Below are positions 7,778-15,556 of a DNA stretch of 43,381 nucleotides, one piece after another. A model generated the notes under the pieces. That model made no database searches, was not told where the DNA came from, and worked only from the letters and a program-made list of their open reading frames with translations. The DNA is from a virus, in IMG/VR virus record IMGVR_UViG_3300044986_000091, positions 1 through 43,381 of that record, one strand, 5' to 3'. A program made the translations under genes and the position numbers. Positions within the stretch are counted from its first letter, which is position 1; each line of letters opens with the position of its first letter.

Positions 7778-8003
7778 AGTACCCACCGCCCATCATCTTG
7801 ACCATTTTGCCTTTGGTTTTGCCCTTTGTAGCAACACCGTCAGCGCGACTGGAAGCCGAGCCGCCCTTGGAATAGGCCATGCCGCCCATCCGCATCTTCT
7901 TCACACCGGCTTCTTTCATTTCATGTTTGATCATGGACTTCGGAGCACCTTTCTTTTTCATAAAGGCGACTTCCTTCTTCATCATTGCCTTGGACTCTTT
8001 CAC
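7770..8003 (-). CDS. Lys/Met-rich small protein with SSRADGVATKGKTKG tag
   Basis: 77 residues. The N-terminal half is Lys- and Met-rich (KAMMKKEVAFMKKKGAP, KSMIKHEMKEAG) and probably helical. The C-terminal part carries the shared tag ASSRADGVATKGKTKGK and ends in MMGGGYCG. The ATG overlaps the previous stop (ATGA). No known domain. Confidence 0.6.
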   Translation of the reverse strand: MKESKAMMKKEVAFMKKKGAPKSMIKHEMKEAGVKKMRMGGMAYSKGGSASSRADGVATKGKTKGKMVKMMGGGYCG

Positions 8004-8149
8004 TTGGATTTACTCCTAAATTTGCGGCCTTTGTCGGCCTTGACGTATTCACGCCCCACGGATTGCGGGACGCCGACTTTCTTAGCGAACGCTTTGTTAT
8101 GAGCGACCGCTGCCATCAATCTATGCTGTTTGCCGGATTTACTAGGCAC
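8000..8149 (-). CDS. 49-residue basic phage protein, GTG start
   Basis: GTG at 8149-8147 is preceded by GGAG at 8160-8157 with 7 bases of spacing and lies inside the end of the upstream gene (stop at 8144-8142). The stop TGA (8002-8000) overlaps the next start (ATGA). The product begins VPSKSGKQHRLMAAVAHNK and continues AFAKKVGVPQSVGREYV, a pattern I recognise as a widespread small phage protein (often MPSKSKKQ...) of unknown function. Overlaps on both sides plus the ribosome site make it a real gene. Confidence 0.7.
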   Translation of the reverse strand: MPSKSGKQHRLMAAVAHNKAFAKKVGVPQSVGREYVKADKGRKFRSKSK

Positions 8150-8381
8150 GGTGCTGCTCCACAAGCCTGTCAATCTTCTGCTCTAGGCGATCCAGCCTAT
8201 CCAGAAGCACTTGTGCGTCAGCGCGGACTTCCATGCGCGTGACATGATCTCGTGCCACTTCTTCACGGGTTTTGTTGAGAAGAATATTCAGCCGTTTCAA
8301 CTCGTCTGACTTTTCTTTCATAACGTACCCGATCACGGCTACGACCCCGCTAAGCGCGAGATTCCAAACAAGCATGTCCAT
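8142..8381 (-). CDS. Single-pass membrane protein with coiled coil
   Basis: 79 residues. An N-terminal hydrophobic segment (MLVWNLALSGVVAVIGYVM) is followed by a charged coiled coil (DELKRLNILLNKTREEVA, LLDRLDRLEQKIDRLVEQ) with heptad Leu/Ile spacing. Such small proteins with one membrane span and a coiled coil occur near phage lysis or structural genes. It could be a spanin-like or holin-accessory protein, but no partner is visible. Confidence 0.6.
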   Translation of the reverse strand: MDMLVWNLALSGVVAVIGYVMKEKSDELKRLNILLNKTREEVARDHVTRMEVRADAQVLLDRLDRLEQKIDRLVEQHRA

Positions 8382-8384
8382 GTG

Positions 8385-8639
8385 TTAGCACTTCCATGCA
8401 CGTAAGGATTTATTGATACGGGAGTTGGGGTCATTGGCGGTCTTAGCGCTCGTAAGCTTTCGCTTCATCCCCGACATTCGGGCACAGAATGATTTCTTAC
8501 GGGGACCGCCTTCAGGCTGCGGAGCCTTCAACCCCGGCTTACCGGGATTAGCCCGGTTATAAGAAGCACGGCCTTTGGCATTCAAACCCCCTTTAGGATT
8601 CTTGCCTTCGGCACGTTGCCAAGCCGGAGTTTTAGCCAT
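8385..8639 (-). CDS. DUF6321-like small basic protein
   Basis: 84 residues. The pattern TPAWQRAEGKNPKGGLNAKG, then KSFCARMSGMKRKLTSAKTA and NDPNSRINKSLRAW, is highly characteristic of a small phage family I believe is DUF6321. Function unknown; very basic with two conserved Cys. The ATG overlaps the preceding stop by eight bases. Family recognition is from memory. Confidence 0.68.
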   Translation of the reverse strand: MAKTPAWQRAEGKNPKGGLNAKGRASYNRANPGKPGLKAPQPEGGPRKKSFCARMSGMKRKLTSAKTANDPNSRINKSLRAWKC

Positions 8640-8937
8640 AAATCACCATTGTGGAGATAACGGCTGACGGAACGATGTAGATGTTGGACTGGAAAAGCAG
8701 TCCTTCACCCGGCATCAGGATGTAATCCGCAGAAGTTGAACTTGCCTTGGTATTCACCACAATCTTGGTGGCACCACTTGCACCGCCGTCAATAAACGTC
8801 ACGGTGCCAGCACCCGAGTCAGGGACGATATAAATCGCCTTCACACGGGCACGACCAATAACGAGGCTATTTTGGTCCAGCATCTGGCCCGCATCGGTGC
8901 GGACCTTACTGGCTAAGACATCTGTTTGCATTGCCAT
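8632..8937 (-). CDS. Small virion protein, beta-rich
   Basis: 101 residues starting MAMQTDVLASKVRTDAGQM. The rest alternates beta strands (ARVKAIYIVPDSGAGTVTF, TKIVVNTKA, GEGLLFQSNIYIVP) and looks like a compact beta barrel, as in small decoration or plug proteins. A GC-rich hairpin (8962-8977) lies just upstream on the same strand. Role unknown. Confidence 0.6.
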   Translation of the reverse strand: MAMQTDVLASKVRTDAGQMLDQNSLVIGRARVKAIYIVPDSGAGTVTFIDGGASGATKIVVNTKASSTSADYILMPGEGLLFQSNIYIVPSAVISTMVIYG

Positions 8938-8961
8938 TCTGAGTCTCCTGTAATGGATGAA

Positions 8962-8977
8962 GGGGGCTTACGCCCCC
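8962..8977 (-). other. GC-rich hairpin with GTAA loop between two virion genes
   Basis: On the minus strand the sequence GGGGGC-GTAA-GCCCCC forms a six-pair stem closed by a GNRA-type tetraloop. The following bases (TTCATCC) are not a good U-tract. It may be a weak terminator or an RNA-stability or attenuation element separating the genes at 8987-9220 and 8632-8937. Confidence 0.45.
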
Positions 8978-8986
8978 CACGAAATC

Positions 8987-9220
8987 TTACGGGACCAGAC
9001 TGGCGTACAAACCGATGTAGAGCGTGGTGCTGCCGATGAGAACCGGAATACGTCCGGTCTGAACCGATACCGTGCCTGAAACCGAACCCGTGGTCAGCTT
9101 AGTGCTGCCGATGGTCAGGGTCGTGCAGGTCAGATTAGTAATCGTGGCAGAAGCAGAATCAACTGCGCCCACAAAACCATTCTGAGAAACGACCGGGCCG
9201 GAAAAAGTAGTAGTACCCAT
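8987..9220 (-). CDS. Small Thr/Ser-rich virion protein
   Basis: 77 residues, Thr/Ser/Gly-rich with repeats of the kind SATITNLTCTTLTIG, like the shaft repeats in the fibre protein at 938-1927. It ends in IGSTTLYIGLYASLVP. It is the first gene after the capsid terminator and has its own leader with a 10-bp inverted repeat. Probably a minor virion or decoration protein; no domain recognised. Confidence 0.6.
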   Translation of the reverse strand: MGTTTFSGPVVSQNGFVGAVDSASATITNLTCTTLTIGSTKLTTGSVSGTVSVQTGRIPVLIGSTTLYIGLYASLVP

Positions 9221-9245
9221 TGCAAATTACCTCACATGCGAGTTG

Positions 9246-9290
9246 TGCTTATCAGCCTGCATGTCGTCAGTCGGGGCTGTCTGATAAGCA
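9246..9290 (-). promoter_or_regulatory. Leader stem-loop upstream of the 8987-9220 gene
   Basis: A perfect 10-bp inverted repeat, TGCTTATCAG (9246-9255) and CTGATAAGCA (9281-9290), encloses 25 bases that include a further CAGCC/GGCTG pairing option. In the minus-strand transcript it lies about 26 bases before the start codon and downstream of the capsid terminator. It could be an RNA-processing, attenuation or stability element. Confidence 0.5.
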
Positions 9291-9309
9291 ATTTTTCCCG
9301 ATGAACGAC

Positions 9310-9338
9310 TGTATAACACCAAAAAAGAGGGGCCACAA
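9310..9338 (-). promoter_or_regulatory. Candidate re-start promoter after the capsid terminator
   Basis: On the minus strand TTGTGG (9338-9333) and TATACA (9315-9310) are separated by exactly 17 bases, with TG one base before the -10 box (extended -10). The -35 match is weak (3/6). It overlaps the capsid terminator and would restart transcription of the minor virion genes. Sequence resemblance only. Confidence 0.35.
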
Positions 9339-9360
9339 GCCTCTAGGAACCTGTGACCCC
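9321..9360 (-). terminator. Rho-independent terminator after the major capsid gene
   Basis: The minus-strand RNA forms an 11-pair stem, GGGGUCACAGG with CUUGUGGCCCC (two G-U pairs), with a 10-base loop, followed by UCUUUUUU. It sits about 30 bases after the capsid gene stop and probably ends the highly expressed capsid transcript. Confidence 0.85.
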
Positions 9361-9389
9361 CCAATTCCAGCTAGCTCACCAAAGAACTA

Positions 9390-10298
9390 TCAGGACGAAC
9401 CCGGCGAACCGAACATGCCGAGCGGATCCGACCAGCCGAAGCTATAACGCTCGCGGCTCTTGTACCGGACGTTGCCGGTGTCGAAATCTCCGTCCATGCT
9501 GTTCTGGAGCGGGGTACGAACGAAGTGCTTCATGCCGTTCGGAACGTCCGTGGTCAGGAACCACGCATTCGTGTCGGTCAAGAAGTGGTTCACCGTGTAG
9601 CCACCGGGAATCGACCCCATCGCCTTGAGAGCGTTGATGTCGTTATCAGCGGTTGAAACACGGAGTTCCGTATCGAGGAGACGCTTGGCAGTGAACATCA
9701 ATGCCGGGGGCACGATGAGCTTACCGGGCTTCGCCGCGATCAGGAGTCCACGTTCGTCGGTCCAACCAGCGATCTGAATCACCGCCGCCTCAAGCGAAGT
9801 CTCGTTGAGGTCAGAGGCCGTCAGACGGTTGCTGTTGGTGCCGCCCGAAACAAGCGGGTGATCCGCCGCGAACAGAGCCTTGCCGTCGCCACCAACGTAG
9901 CTGGCCGAAAAGCCGTTGTTCAGGACAGACGCCGCCTTGACCTGCTTCGTGTACGCCATCGCTCGGGCGAGCGCCTTGGTGTATCGCTTGGACAGCGAAT
10001 CGTACAGGTTGTCTTCAACCGCCTCTTCCGTGATGGAGAAGCCGAGAGCGATGGTCTCGTGGCTGTAGCGAGCAGTCCACGCTTCCTGTGCGTTGTCATA
10101 CGCAATCGCAGCACCTTCGGCTTTCACCGGAGCGGCGCTGAAACCAGAAAGCTTGGTCTCCTCTTCGAAGGAACGCTCGGAGGTCTCAGTCTCGTAGATC
10201 TCCTTGTGCTCCTCACCATAGGTCTTGTACTCAAGGCCGAACAGGGCGTTCAAACCCGGCAGGAGTTCCTTAAGTAATTGTGCACGTGAAATAGCCAT
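9390..10298 (-). CDS. Major capsid protein (Mu gpT-like fold)
   Basis: 302 residues. The central part (ARYSHETIALGFSITEEAV, EDNLYDSLSKRYTKALARAM, KQVKAASVLNN) is typical of the Mu gpT-type major head subunit family. The middle and end have expected capsid features (LFAADHPLVSGG, PGKLIVPPALMFTAKRLLD, DGDFDTGNVRYKSRERY). The order portal-scaffold-decoration-capsid supports the call. The N-terminal residues 3-22 (ending PGLNALFGL) recur almost unchanged inside the DUF3310 protein at 24309-24875. A strong terminator follows directly. No separate protease gene is apparent. Confidence 0.85.
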   Translation of the reverse strand: MAISRAQLLKELLPGLNALFGLEYKTYGEEHKEIYETETSERSFEEETKLSGFSAAPVKAEGAAIAYDNAQEAWTARYSHETIALGFSITEEAVEDNLYDSLSKRYTKALARAMAYTKQVKAASVLNNGFSASYVGGDGKALFAADHPLVSGGTNSNRLTASDLNETSLEAAVIQIAGWTDERGLLIAAKPGKLIVPPALMFTAKRLLDTELRVSTADNDINALKAMGSIPGGYTVNHFLTDTNAWFLTTDVPNGMKHFVRTPLQNSMDGDFDTGNVRYKSRERYSFGWSDPLGMFGSPGSS

Positions 10299-10315
10299 TT
10301 CTTAGAACTCCCCTA

Positions 10316-10981
10316 TTAAATGCCGAGCGGGTTGTTGTAAGCGTGACCACCTTCAATCACACCCGAAACACCCGTGGTATACGGGGCATTGAACTTAACA
10401 ATGACTTCGGGGTAGTAGGTAGTGTTGCTCGAAACAAACGCCGTGTCTTCGACCACATCAACGATACGCATCGGCAGCGAACGAGTCGTCGCCACAGAGC
10501 CGGTTCTCACGCCCTGCTGCGAGTCATTGGTCGTCGTATTCAGCGTATTGGGGACCAACTCAACATTGGTACCAATATCTTCATACACAAACCCGCCAGT
10601 GGTCGAAACCACGAGCGAGGCCGTCACGCCCACAACCTTGAACAGGGTGTTCGGATCATCAGCCACGTACGCATTAATGTACGTGCCCGACTTCACCGCC
10701 GTGCCCGAAATCCAAGCTTGCGAGTAGGTCGGCTGACCCGTCACAGAGGACACGTAGTTACAGCCCAAAAACACACCGGCAAAGCCAGCGGTCGGAGCCG
10801 TCGTGTCAGAGGTAGAAACAGCAATGGTGCCGCTTGAGGTCAACTGAACCGGATCGCCGTAACCGATGCTGGAAGCACCGGAAGCAATACGACGCTGGCG
10901 AGTCGCCCCGGCAAACACCTGCCCACCGATCAAATTGATCGGCTTCAAGCCATACGGCTTGTCAACAGTAGGATATGCCAT
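10316..10981 (-). CDS. Capsid decoration / head stabilisation-type protein
   Basis: 221 residues, Thr/Ser/Gly/Val-rich and beta-structured. It starts MAYPTVDKPYGLKPINLIGG and ends PYTTGVSGVIEGGHAYNN. Proteins with this start and length are regularly found beside the capsid gene in related environmental phages and are thought to be decoration or minor capsid proteins. It lies 17 bases upstream of the capsid gene. The role is inferred from position and composition. Confidence 0.65.
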   Translation of the reverse strand: MAYPTVDKPYGLKPINLIGGQVFAGATRQRRIASGASSIGYGDPVQLTSSGTIAVSTSDTTAPTAGFAGVFLGCNYVSSVTGQPTYSQAWISGTAVKSGTYINAYVADDPNTLFKVVGVTASLVVSTTGGFVYEDIGTNVELVPNTLNTTTNDSQQGVRTGSVATTRSLPMRIVDVVEDTAFVSSNTTYYPEVIVKFNAPYTTGVSGVIEGGHAYNNPLGI

Positions 10982-10999
10982 TGATTACTCCAAAATAAG

Positions 11000-11449
11000 T
11001 TATTTGCCTTTGCCAAACGAGACCGATGTCTTTCTCTCGCTAAAGAGCGGCATACGTTCGTCGTTCAGCCTCATAAAGTTGTTGTCTACCGACTGCAACT
11101 GAGCATGTGCTTGCTTGGCGTAATAATCATCACGCTGCTTCATTAGCTCGGCTGGAGCCTTGCAGAGCAACAACCCACCGATTTCGATATTGCCTTTAAA
11201 TCGGCTATTCGGATCGGCTTGCATCATCAACTTGGGCTGGTCTTCGGCCTTTACAGGCTCCCAACCTTCCCTAAACTTTGCAGACGTATTAGAGGGGTCT
11301 GCTTGACCCATAATACTGGTCCGAATCCAGCGGAATACCCAGCCATCCTGCGGCTCCGGTTCAGGGAGCGTTTGGGGCGGGGTCCACGCCATTTTTCGTT
11401 GCGTGGAGTCTCTGTTCTCGATTTCACGAGCGAGTCTATTCTCAGCCAT
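11000..11449 (-). CDS. Conserved phage protein between scaffold and decoration genes
   Basis: 149 residues. The N-terminus is charged; the middle has GWVFRWIRTSIMGQ and SAKFREGWEPV, and then IEIGGLLLCKAPAEL, followed by a helical RDDYYAKQAHAQLQSV segment. I have seen this arrangement next to capsid genes but know no assigned role. It may be a capsid assembly cofactor or internal head protein. It follows the scaffold gene by one base. Confidence 0.65.
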   Translation of the reverse strand: MAENRLAREIENRDSTQRKMAWTPPQTLPEPEPQDGWVFRWIRTSIMGQADPSNTSAKFREGWEPVKAEDQPKLMMQADPNSRFKGNIEIGGLLLCKAPAELMKQRDDYYAKQAHAQLQSVDNNFMRLNDERMPLFSERKTSVSFGKGK

Positions 11450-11450
11450 T

Positions 11451-12434
11451 TTAGTTAGTCTCCGATAGTTTCATAAGTTCACGTGCGTACTGTTCGTTGC
11501 TCAGACCCAGTCTTTTGGCGATAGCAACTTGAGTCGGTGTCAGGCGGACCTGACGCGGCGCGGTTCCCCGCGTTACCGGAGCCACTACATTGGCTGGTTT
11601 TGTGCGAGCGGGTTTTTGGGCCTGCTTCGTTTGAGGTCTCTCTTCCTCTTCGGCATCGTCAAATGCTTCAGGAAAGCGTTTCCTCATAGTCTCATCGACT
11701 CGGCGGTAATACTCGTCAGAACGAGGATCTACACCAGACCGGACCAGTTTTTCATGCAGGCCGAGTGCGAGGGCGGTCATCTCCTCGTCTGCGCCAAACC
11801 AAGTATTCTTTTCCCGCCACGTAACGGCTTTTGGGTCCGGCTGTGGTTCAGGAGCAACTTGGGGCGTCGGTACCTGTGGAACTTGTTCTACTCTTCCGGC
11901 GGGCGGTTGTAAAGTGGCCCTAGCAAAGTCCATGCGGGTCAATTTCAGCTTTGCGTCAGTCAAAGCCTCTTGAGCATTGGTAATTTGCTCCGAATCTCCT
12001 GATTCGTACGCCTGCTTGAGTTTGTCTTTAATTGAATTGATTTCAGCGTTGATTGTCAGGGTCGCCTGCTCTCTCAACGCATTCTGTTCAACGTGGACTC
12101 GCTCACGGAGCTTGTTGGCCTCTTCAGCCCGCATCTGGGCAAATTTCAGGGCCTCTTCACGCTCTCTGATCGCTCGCTCTTTCTCGCGGCGCTCATCGTG
12201 ATACACCTTTTTCATCTGAGAAAGGCGCTTTTTAACCTTATCAGAGTACTCCTCAAGGTCGTCGTTATCTAACTCCTCGACGATATCCTTGGGCATCGGA
12301 ACCCGACCCCGGTCTTCTGGCGGGGTGTCGTCTTCTATCTGTACCTCGATAACATCGCTATCTTCTTGATTTTCTTCGGTTTTTTTAGCCTTAATCTCAT
12401 CTGGGAACTTATATTCTTCGCGGTCAACTGCCAT
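11451..12434 (-). CDS. Capsid scaffolding protein
   Basis: 327 residues. The acidic N-terminus (EDSDVIEVQIEDDTPPEDRG) is followed by a long charged coiled coil (about residues 60-160, rich in Glu/Lys/Arg), a Pro/Gln-rich linker (VEQVPQVPTPQVAPEPQP) and a basic C-terminus with VRLTPTQVAIAKRLGLS. This acidic head, coiled coil and basic capsid-binding tail is the classic scaffold design. It lies between portal and capsid genes, where scaffolds are normally found. Confidence 0.8.
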   Translation of the reverse strand: MAVDREEYKFPDEIKAKKTEENQEDSDVIEVQIEDDTPPEDRGRVPMPKDIVEELDNDDLEEYSDKVKKRLSQMKKVYHDERREKERAIREREEALKFAQMRAEEANKLRERVHVEQNALREQATLTINAEINSIKDKLKQAYESGDSEQITNAQEALTDAKLKLTRMDFARATLQPPAGRVEQVPQVPTPQVAPEPQPDPKAVTWREKNTWFGADEEMTALALGLHEKLVRSGVDPRSDEYYRRVDETMRKRFPEAFDDAEEEERPQTKQAQKPARTKPANVVAPVTRGTAPRQVRLTPTQVAIAKRLGLSNEQYARELMKLSETN

Positions 12435-12445
12435 GATGTTTTACC

Positions 12446-12823
12446 TCACGCTCTGCGGATTCCACGGGGGTCTTCGACCACCGCTTCCACCGTATCGTCA
12501 TTAATAATGCGGAACTCCCGACCGTGGATAACCACGCGGGTGCCTGAATAAGGACGGGTCAGAACAAAATCGCCTTCCTTACACCACGGACCGGTGGGGA
12601 ATCGGTTCTCGTCCTTGTAGCAAAGGTTGCCCAATTTGATGACGAACAAGACCACGGTGGTCTGCTCTTCAACTCGCTTGGTGTCCTCGGCTTTGATCAG
12701 TCCCCCCTCAAACTCCTCCTCCACGTGCGGCACGGCGCACAGGATTCGATAGCCTTTGGGTTCTGGCAGGAGTCGAGCCTTTTTGGCTTCCTCCTGCGTC
12801 TTCTCTACGTCGATGCTACTCAT
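12446..12823 (-). CDS. GroES-like co-chaperonin (Cpn10 fold)
   Basis: 125 residues. After a charged N-terminus, GYRILCAVPHVEEEFEGG has the pattern of the GroES first strand and start of the mobile loop, then GGLIKAEDTKRVEEQ, VLFVIKLGNLCY, GPWCKEGDFVLTRPYSG and FRIINDDTVEAVVEDP match the rest of the Cpn10 beta barrel (GD-V--Y-G--V and the INDDxI-like end). Known precedent: T4 gp31 replaces GroES to fold the capsid protein. It sits between the portal and scaffold genes, fitting a role in folding capsid or portal subunits with the host GroEL. Confidence 0.75.
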   Translation of the reverse strand: MSSIDVEKTQEEAKKARLLPEPKGYRILCAVPHVEEEFEGGLIKAEDTKRVEEQTTVVLFVIKLGNLCYKDENRFPTGPWCKEGDFVLTRPYSGTRVVIHGREFRIINDDTVEAVVEDPRGIRRA

Positions 12824-13008
12824 TCTTCCTCGATCCTCTTTGCAAGGTCTTTAATATGGTTCTTGGCGAGGTCGAGACCCTGTAACGCCCCGCAAAGTCG
12901 TTTGTATTCACCCTCGTCCAATTTGCCTTGGATCAAGGTTTCAACGATCAACATGCGCTCTTCTTGAAGCCTCGTGTCGAGGTACTCCAGAGCGTTGGAA
13001 TAGCCCAT
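12820..13008 (-). CDS. Small helical protein, unknown function
   Basis: 62 residues, strongly helical (NALEYLDTRLQEERMLIVE, KLDEGEYKRLCGALQGL) with a very acidic end (KRIEEE). The ribosome site AGGAGAAGTAA precedes ATG. It overlaps the co-chaperonin gene by four bases (ATGA), suggesting coupled translation. Found between portal and co-chaperonin genes; function unknown. Confidence 0.65.
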   Translation of the reverse strand: MGYSNALEYLDTRLQEERMLIVETLIQGKLDEGEYKRLCGALQGLDLAKNHIKDLAKRIEEE

Positions 13009-15546
13009 TTACTTCTCCTTCGGTCTCGGCGGTGCTTGTCGCTGTGCCGCCTGATCCTTGGCTTTGGCGATCTCAACTCCAAGTCGAGTGCCTTCAAGCT
13101 CTTGTCTGTTGGACTCTTGCGCCTTGTGCTTCTCAATGTCCGCACCCAAGCGAGCCGCCTCAAGCTGCTGACGCCCAGAGATCTCGGCCTCTCGCAGTCG
13201 AAGCTCGTCGTTTTTCGCCGCCGCATCGATGATGTTTTTCTGCTCTTTGAGCCGCATCTCTTCTGCTTTGGCTTGCGCCTCCATCTGCACCTGCATCTGC
13301 TTGGTCTCGGCCTGCATCTGTTTGATCTGCAGGTCCATCTGCTGCATCTGCACAAGCGGGTCCTGCATCTGCTGCATCGCCTGCTGCATCTGCATCTCGG
13401 CCTGATCCTTCTGCAAGAGTCTTGCGGCTGCCGCTGCACTGATCTGGGCCAACTGGACCTCGATCTCCGGCGGCAAGTCGTACTCGTCGTTGTCGTCCTG
13501 CGGAAGCGGCGGGAGGCTGGCCCCCAACTGCTTCTCGATCTCGCGGCGGTACTGGAACGCCACGTGCTCCATGATGTGCGCCTGCAGCGTTGATGTGATC
13601 TGCTGCGCCATCGGGTTCTGCCCAATCATCTGAGCAATCTTCGGGTCTTGCCCAAGTGCCATATGGACTTGGATATGCGCTTCGTGATCCTGATAGATAA
13701 ACGCCTTGAGCGGCTTGCCCGTCATGGCATCCATGTTCTCCGTCACTGGATCGCGAGGCGTCTGATCATCCGGCATCGGGACAATCTTGTCGGCGTTCTT
13801 AACCCCAAGCACCTCAATCATCTGCCGATGCAGATATGGAAGGTTATAAAGCTGCGGAGCCGACTGCGCCAACTGCATCACAGCTTGGTACTGCACCACC
13901 TTCTGCGACATCGTCGCCGCGTTGGGATCTGAAACCGGAATAACATCGACGTTGTCGTAGTCCGATTTCTTTGCACTCGCCTTGCCAACCTCTGGCTCGT
14001 ACGAATACTCATCTGGCGTGTTGTCGCGAATGATTCCAGCAAGAAGCTTGAACTCCTGCTTCATCGCGTAGTAGATGCGGGCCTGTACCGCCGACATCAC
14101 CTTCAGAACGCGCTCCAGAATCGCTAGTGTGGTGCCGACCGGCGCTTGGTTCGACATGTCGCTGATTTTGAGATCAGATACCGCAGCAAATTTGCGGCCT
14201 TCTTCGACGATCTTGTCGAGCAACATGGCAAGCGTCTGGCTCGGCTCCTTGTATGGGAGCGGTAGGATGTTGTCCCGCACCGCACCGCTTGGTACGTCTA
14301 CGTCTCGCCATTCTCCCGGTGCAATCGGAGTATCGTCTCCTTTAATTCGTAGTCCTCTAGACTTGAGTCCTCCGGGGAGATTGCTGAGAGTTCCTGCATC
14401 AACAAGCTGTCTAAGCAGTGAGGTTGCAGCCTTACTATGTCCCCCGATAAGGTGAATAAGGCCGAAGTAGTAAAATCCAAAGCCCGGTATGTATCCGTAG
14501 TGGACGAAGTGCTGGCGCTTTGCTTTGAGTTCATCCTCCTCTCTCCAGTTCCGCCTAATCGAGAGGATCGTACTCGTTCCTTTTTCGATTGTGACAACGT
14601 ACGGAAGGGCAATTCCTGTTTCATTGTTTTCTTCATCGACATCTGGATACCCCGGAAGATCAATATTTACGTGCATTTCCAGAAGCTGGAATCGATTGTC
14701 CATCGTGGCAGAGAACCCCTGATCCTCCGCCTTCTGTTTCTCGACCTCATCCATCGTGCGAATCGGGTCACCCAGATCCACATCACGGTAGAACCCTGCG
14801 TACTGCAGCTTGACGAGTTCATTCTTCGTCTTCCGCATCCGGTGCGTCACACGCTCCGCCGTCTCCAAATTCGCCGCACCATAGGGCACCACGATATCTT
14901 CAGCGGGGATATAGACCGCCGTTTGGCGGTTGAGCGACGGATCAAAGTACACCTTCTTGAAGGCGTTACCCGCGAGGGCCATGCTGAGCAGCATCCGCTC
15001 GTGTTCGGGGCGGTACTCCTTCATCACCTCGGTCAGTTGATAATTCATGTCATCGGAGACACGAATCGCTGCGTCTTTCTTCTCCGGGGTTTCCTTGCCG
15101 ATAATTTTGGTCTTCACCGGACCCATCGCGGGGAAGGTCTCCATGATGGTCTCAGACTGGAACTTGACCGCTGACTCCATCAGGAGCGGATGGAACACAC
15201 CGCACGCACCCGGCCACGGCTCGGTACGCTCTTCGTACCGGATGCCAAGAATCTTCAACCCCTTGACGTAAGTGTCTAGCCAATCTTTCCGGCTTGACAA
15301 ATCCTGTTCGTAGTTCCCCAGTAATTCACTTGCCAGACTCTGCAGTTCGTTCTCGCCCATAAACTCGGCGAGGTTGGCGTCAAACTCTTCAGCGCGGGGT
15401 TCTTCTTTCTCCAACTCAATCAGCATCCCATCCACGCCGATGCGAACCGCTTCGGGGTCTACGATCTCAATCTCAATGGGCTCCATCTCCGCAGCCATCG
15501 CCGCGATGCCTTGGGGAGCCTCCATCAAACTTTTATCAACAGCCAT
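13009..15546 (-). CDS. Portal protein with Gln-rich coiled-coil C-terminus
   Basis: 845 residues, larger than typical portals. The N-terminal two thirds carry portal features: DWLDTYVKGLKILG, RTEPWPGACGVFHPLL, ERMLLSMALAGNAFKKVYFD, then the crown/stem region SNLPGGLKSRGLRIKG and VGTTLAILERVLKV. Residues about 690-845 form a long coiled coil with many QMQQ units and two copies of a RLGxxIxKxK unit. The long tail resembles portals of SU10-like and related short-tailed phages. It lies 10 bases downstream of the terminase; AGGAG precedes ATG. It would form the 12-mer DNA gate of the head. Confidence 0.88.
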   Translation of the reverse strand: MAVDKSLMEAPQGIAAMAAEMEPIEIEIVDPEAVRIGVDGMLIELEKEEPRAEEFDANLAEFMGENELQSLASELLGNYEQDLSSRKDWLDTYVKGLKILGIRYEERTEPWPGACGVFHPLLMESAVKFQSETIMETFPAMGPVKTKIIGKETPEKKDAAIRVSDDMNYQLTEVMKEYRPEHERMLLSMALAGNAFKKVYFDPSLNRQTAVYIPAEDIVVPYGAANLETAERVTHRMRKTKNELVKLQYAGFYRDVDLGDPIRTMDEVEKQKAEDQGFSATMDNRFQLLEMHVNIDLPGYPDVDEENNETGIALPYVVTIEKGTSTILSIRRNWREEDELKAKRQHFVHYGYIPGFGFYYFGLIHLIGGHSKAATSLLRQLVDAGTLSNLPGGLKSRGLRIKGDDTPIAPGEWRDVDVPSGAVRDNILPLPYKEPSQTLAMLLDKIVEEGRKFAAVSDLKISDMSNQAPVGTTLAILERVLKVMSAVQARIYYAMKQEFKLLAGIIRDNTPDEYSYEPEVGKASAKKSDYDNVDVIPVSDPNAATMSQKVVQYQAVMQLAQSAPQLYNLPYLHRQMIEVLGVKNADKIVPMPDDQTPRDPVTENMDAMTGKPLKAFIYQDHEAHIQVHMALGQDPKIAQMIGQNPMAQQITSTLQAHIMEHVAFQYRREIEKQLGASLPPLPQDDNDEYDLPPEIEVQLAQISAAAAARLLQKDQAEMQMQQAMQQMQDPLVQMQQMDLQIKQMQAETKQMQVQMEAQAKAEEMRLKEQKNIIDAAAKNDELRLREAEISGRQQLEAARLGADIEKHKAQESNRQELEGTRLGVEIAKAKDQAAQRQAPPRPKEK

Positions 15547-15556
15547 TTAAATTCTC

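Noticed and set aside
12948-13625. 225-residue Arg/Ser/Cys-rich open frame on the minus strand
   Set aside because: It lies in another frame inside the portal coiled-coil coding region and its composition is what CAG/CTG-rich codons give when shifted; no ribosome site.
14437-15174. 245-residue open frame on the plus strand
   Set aside because: Antisense to the portal gene, with no domain and no plausible start context.
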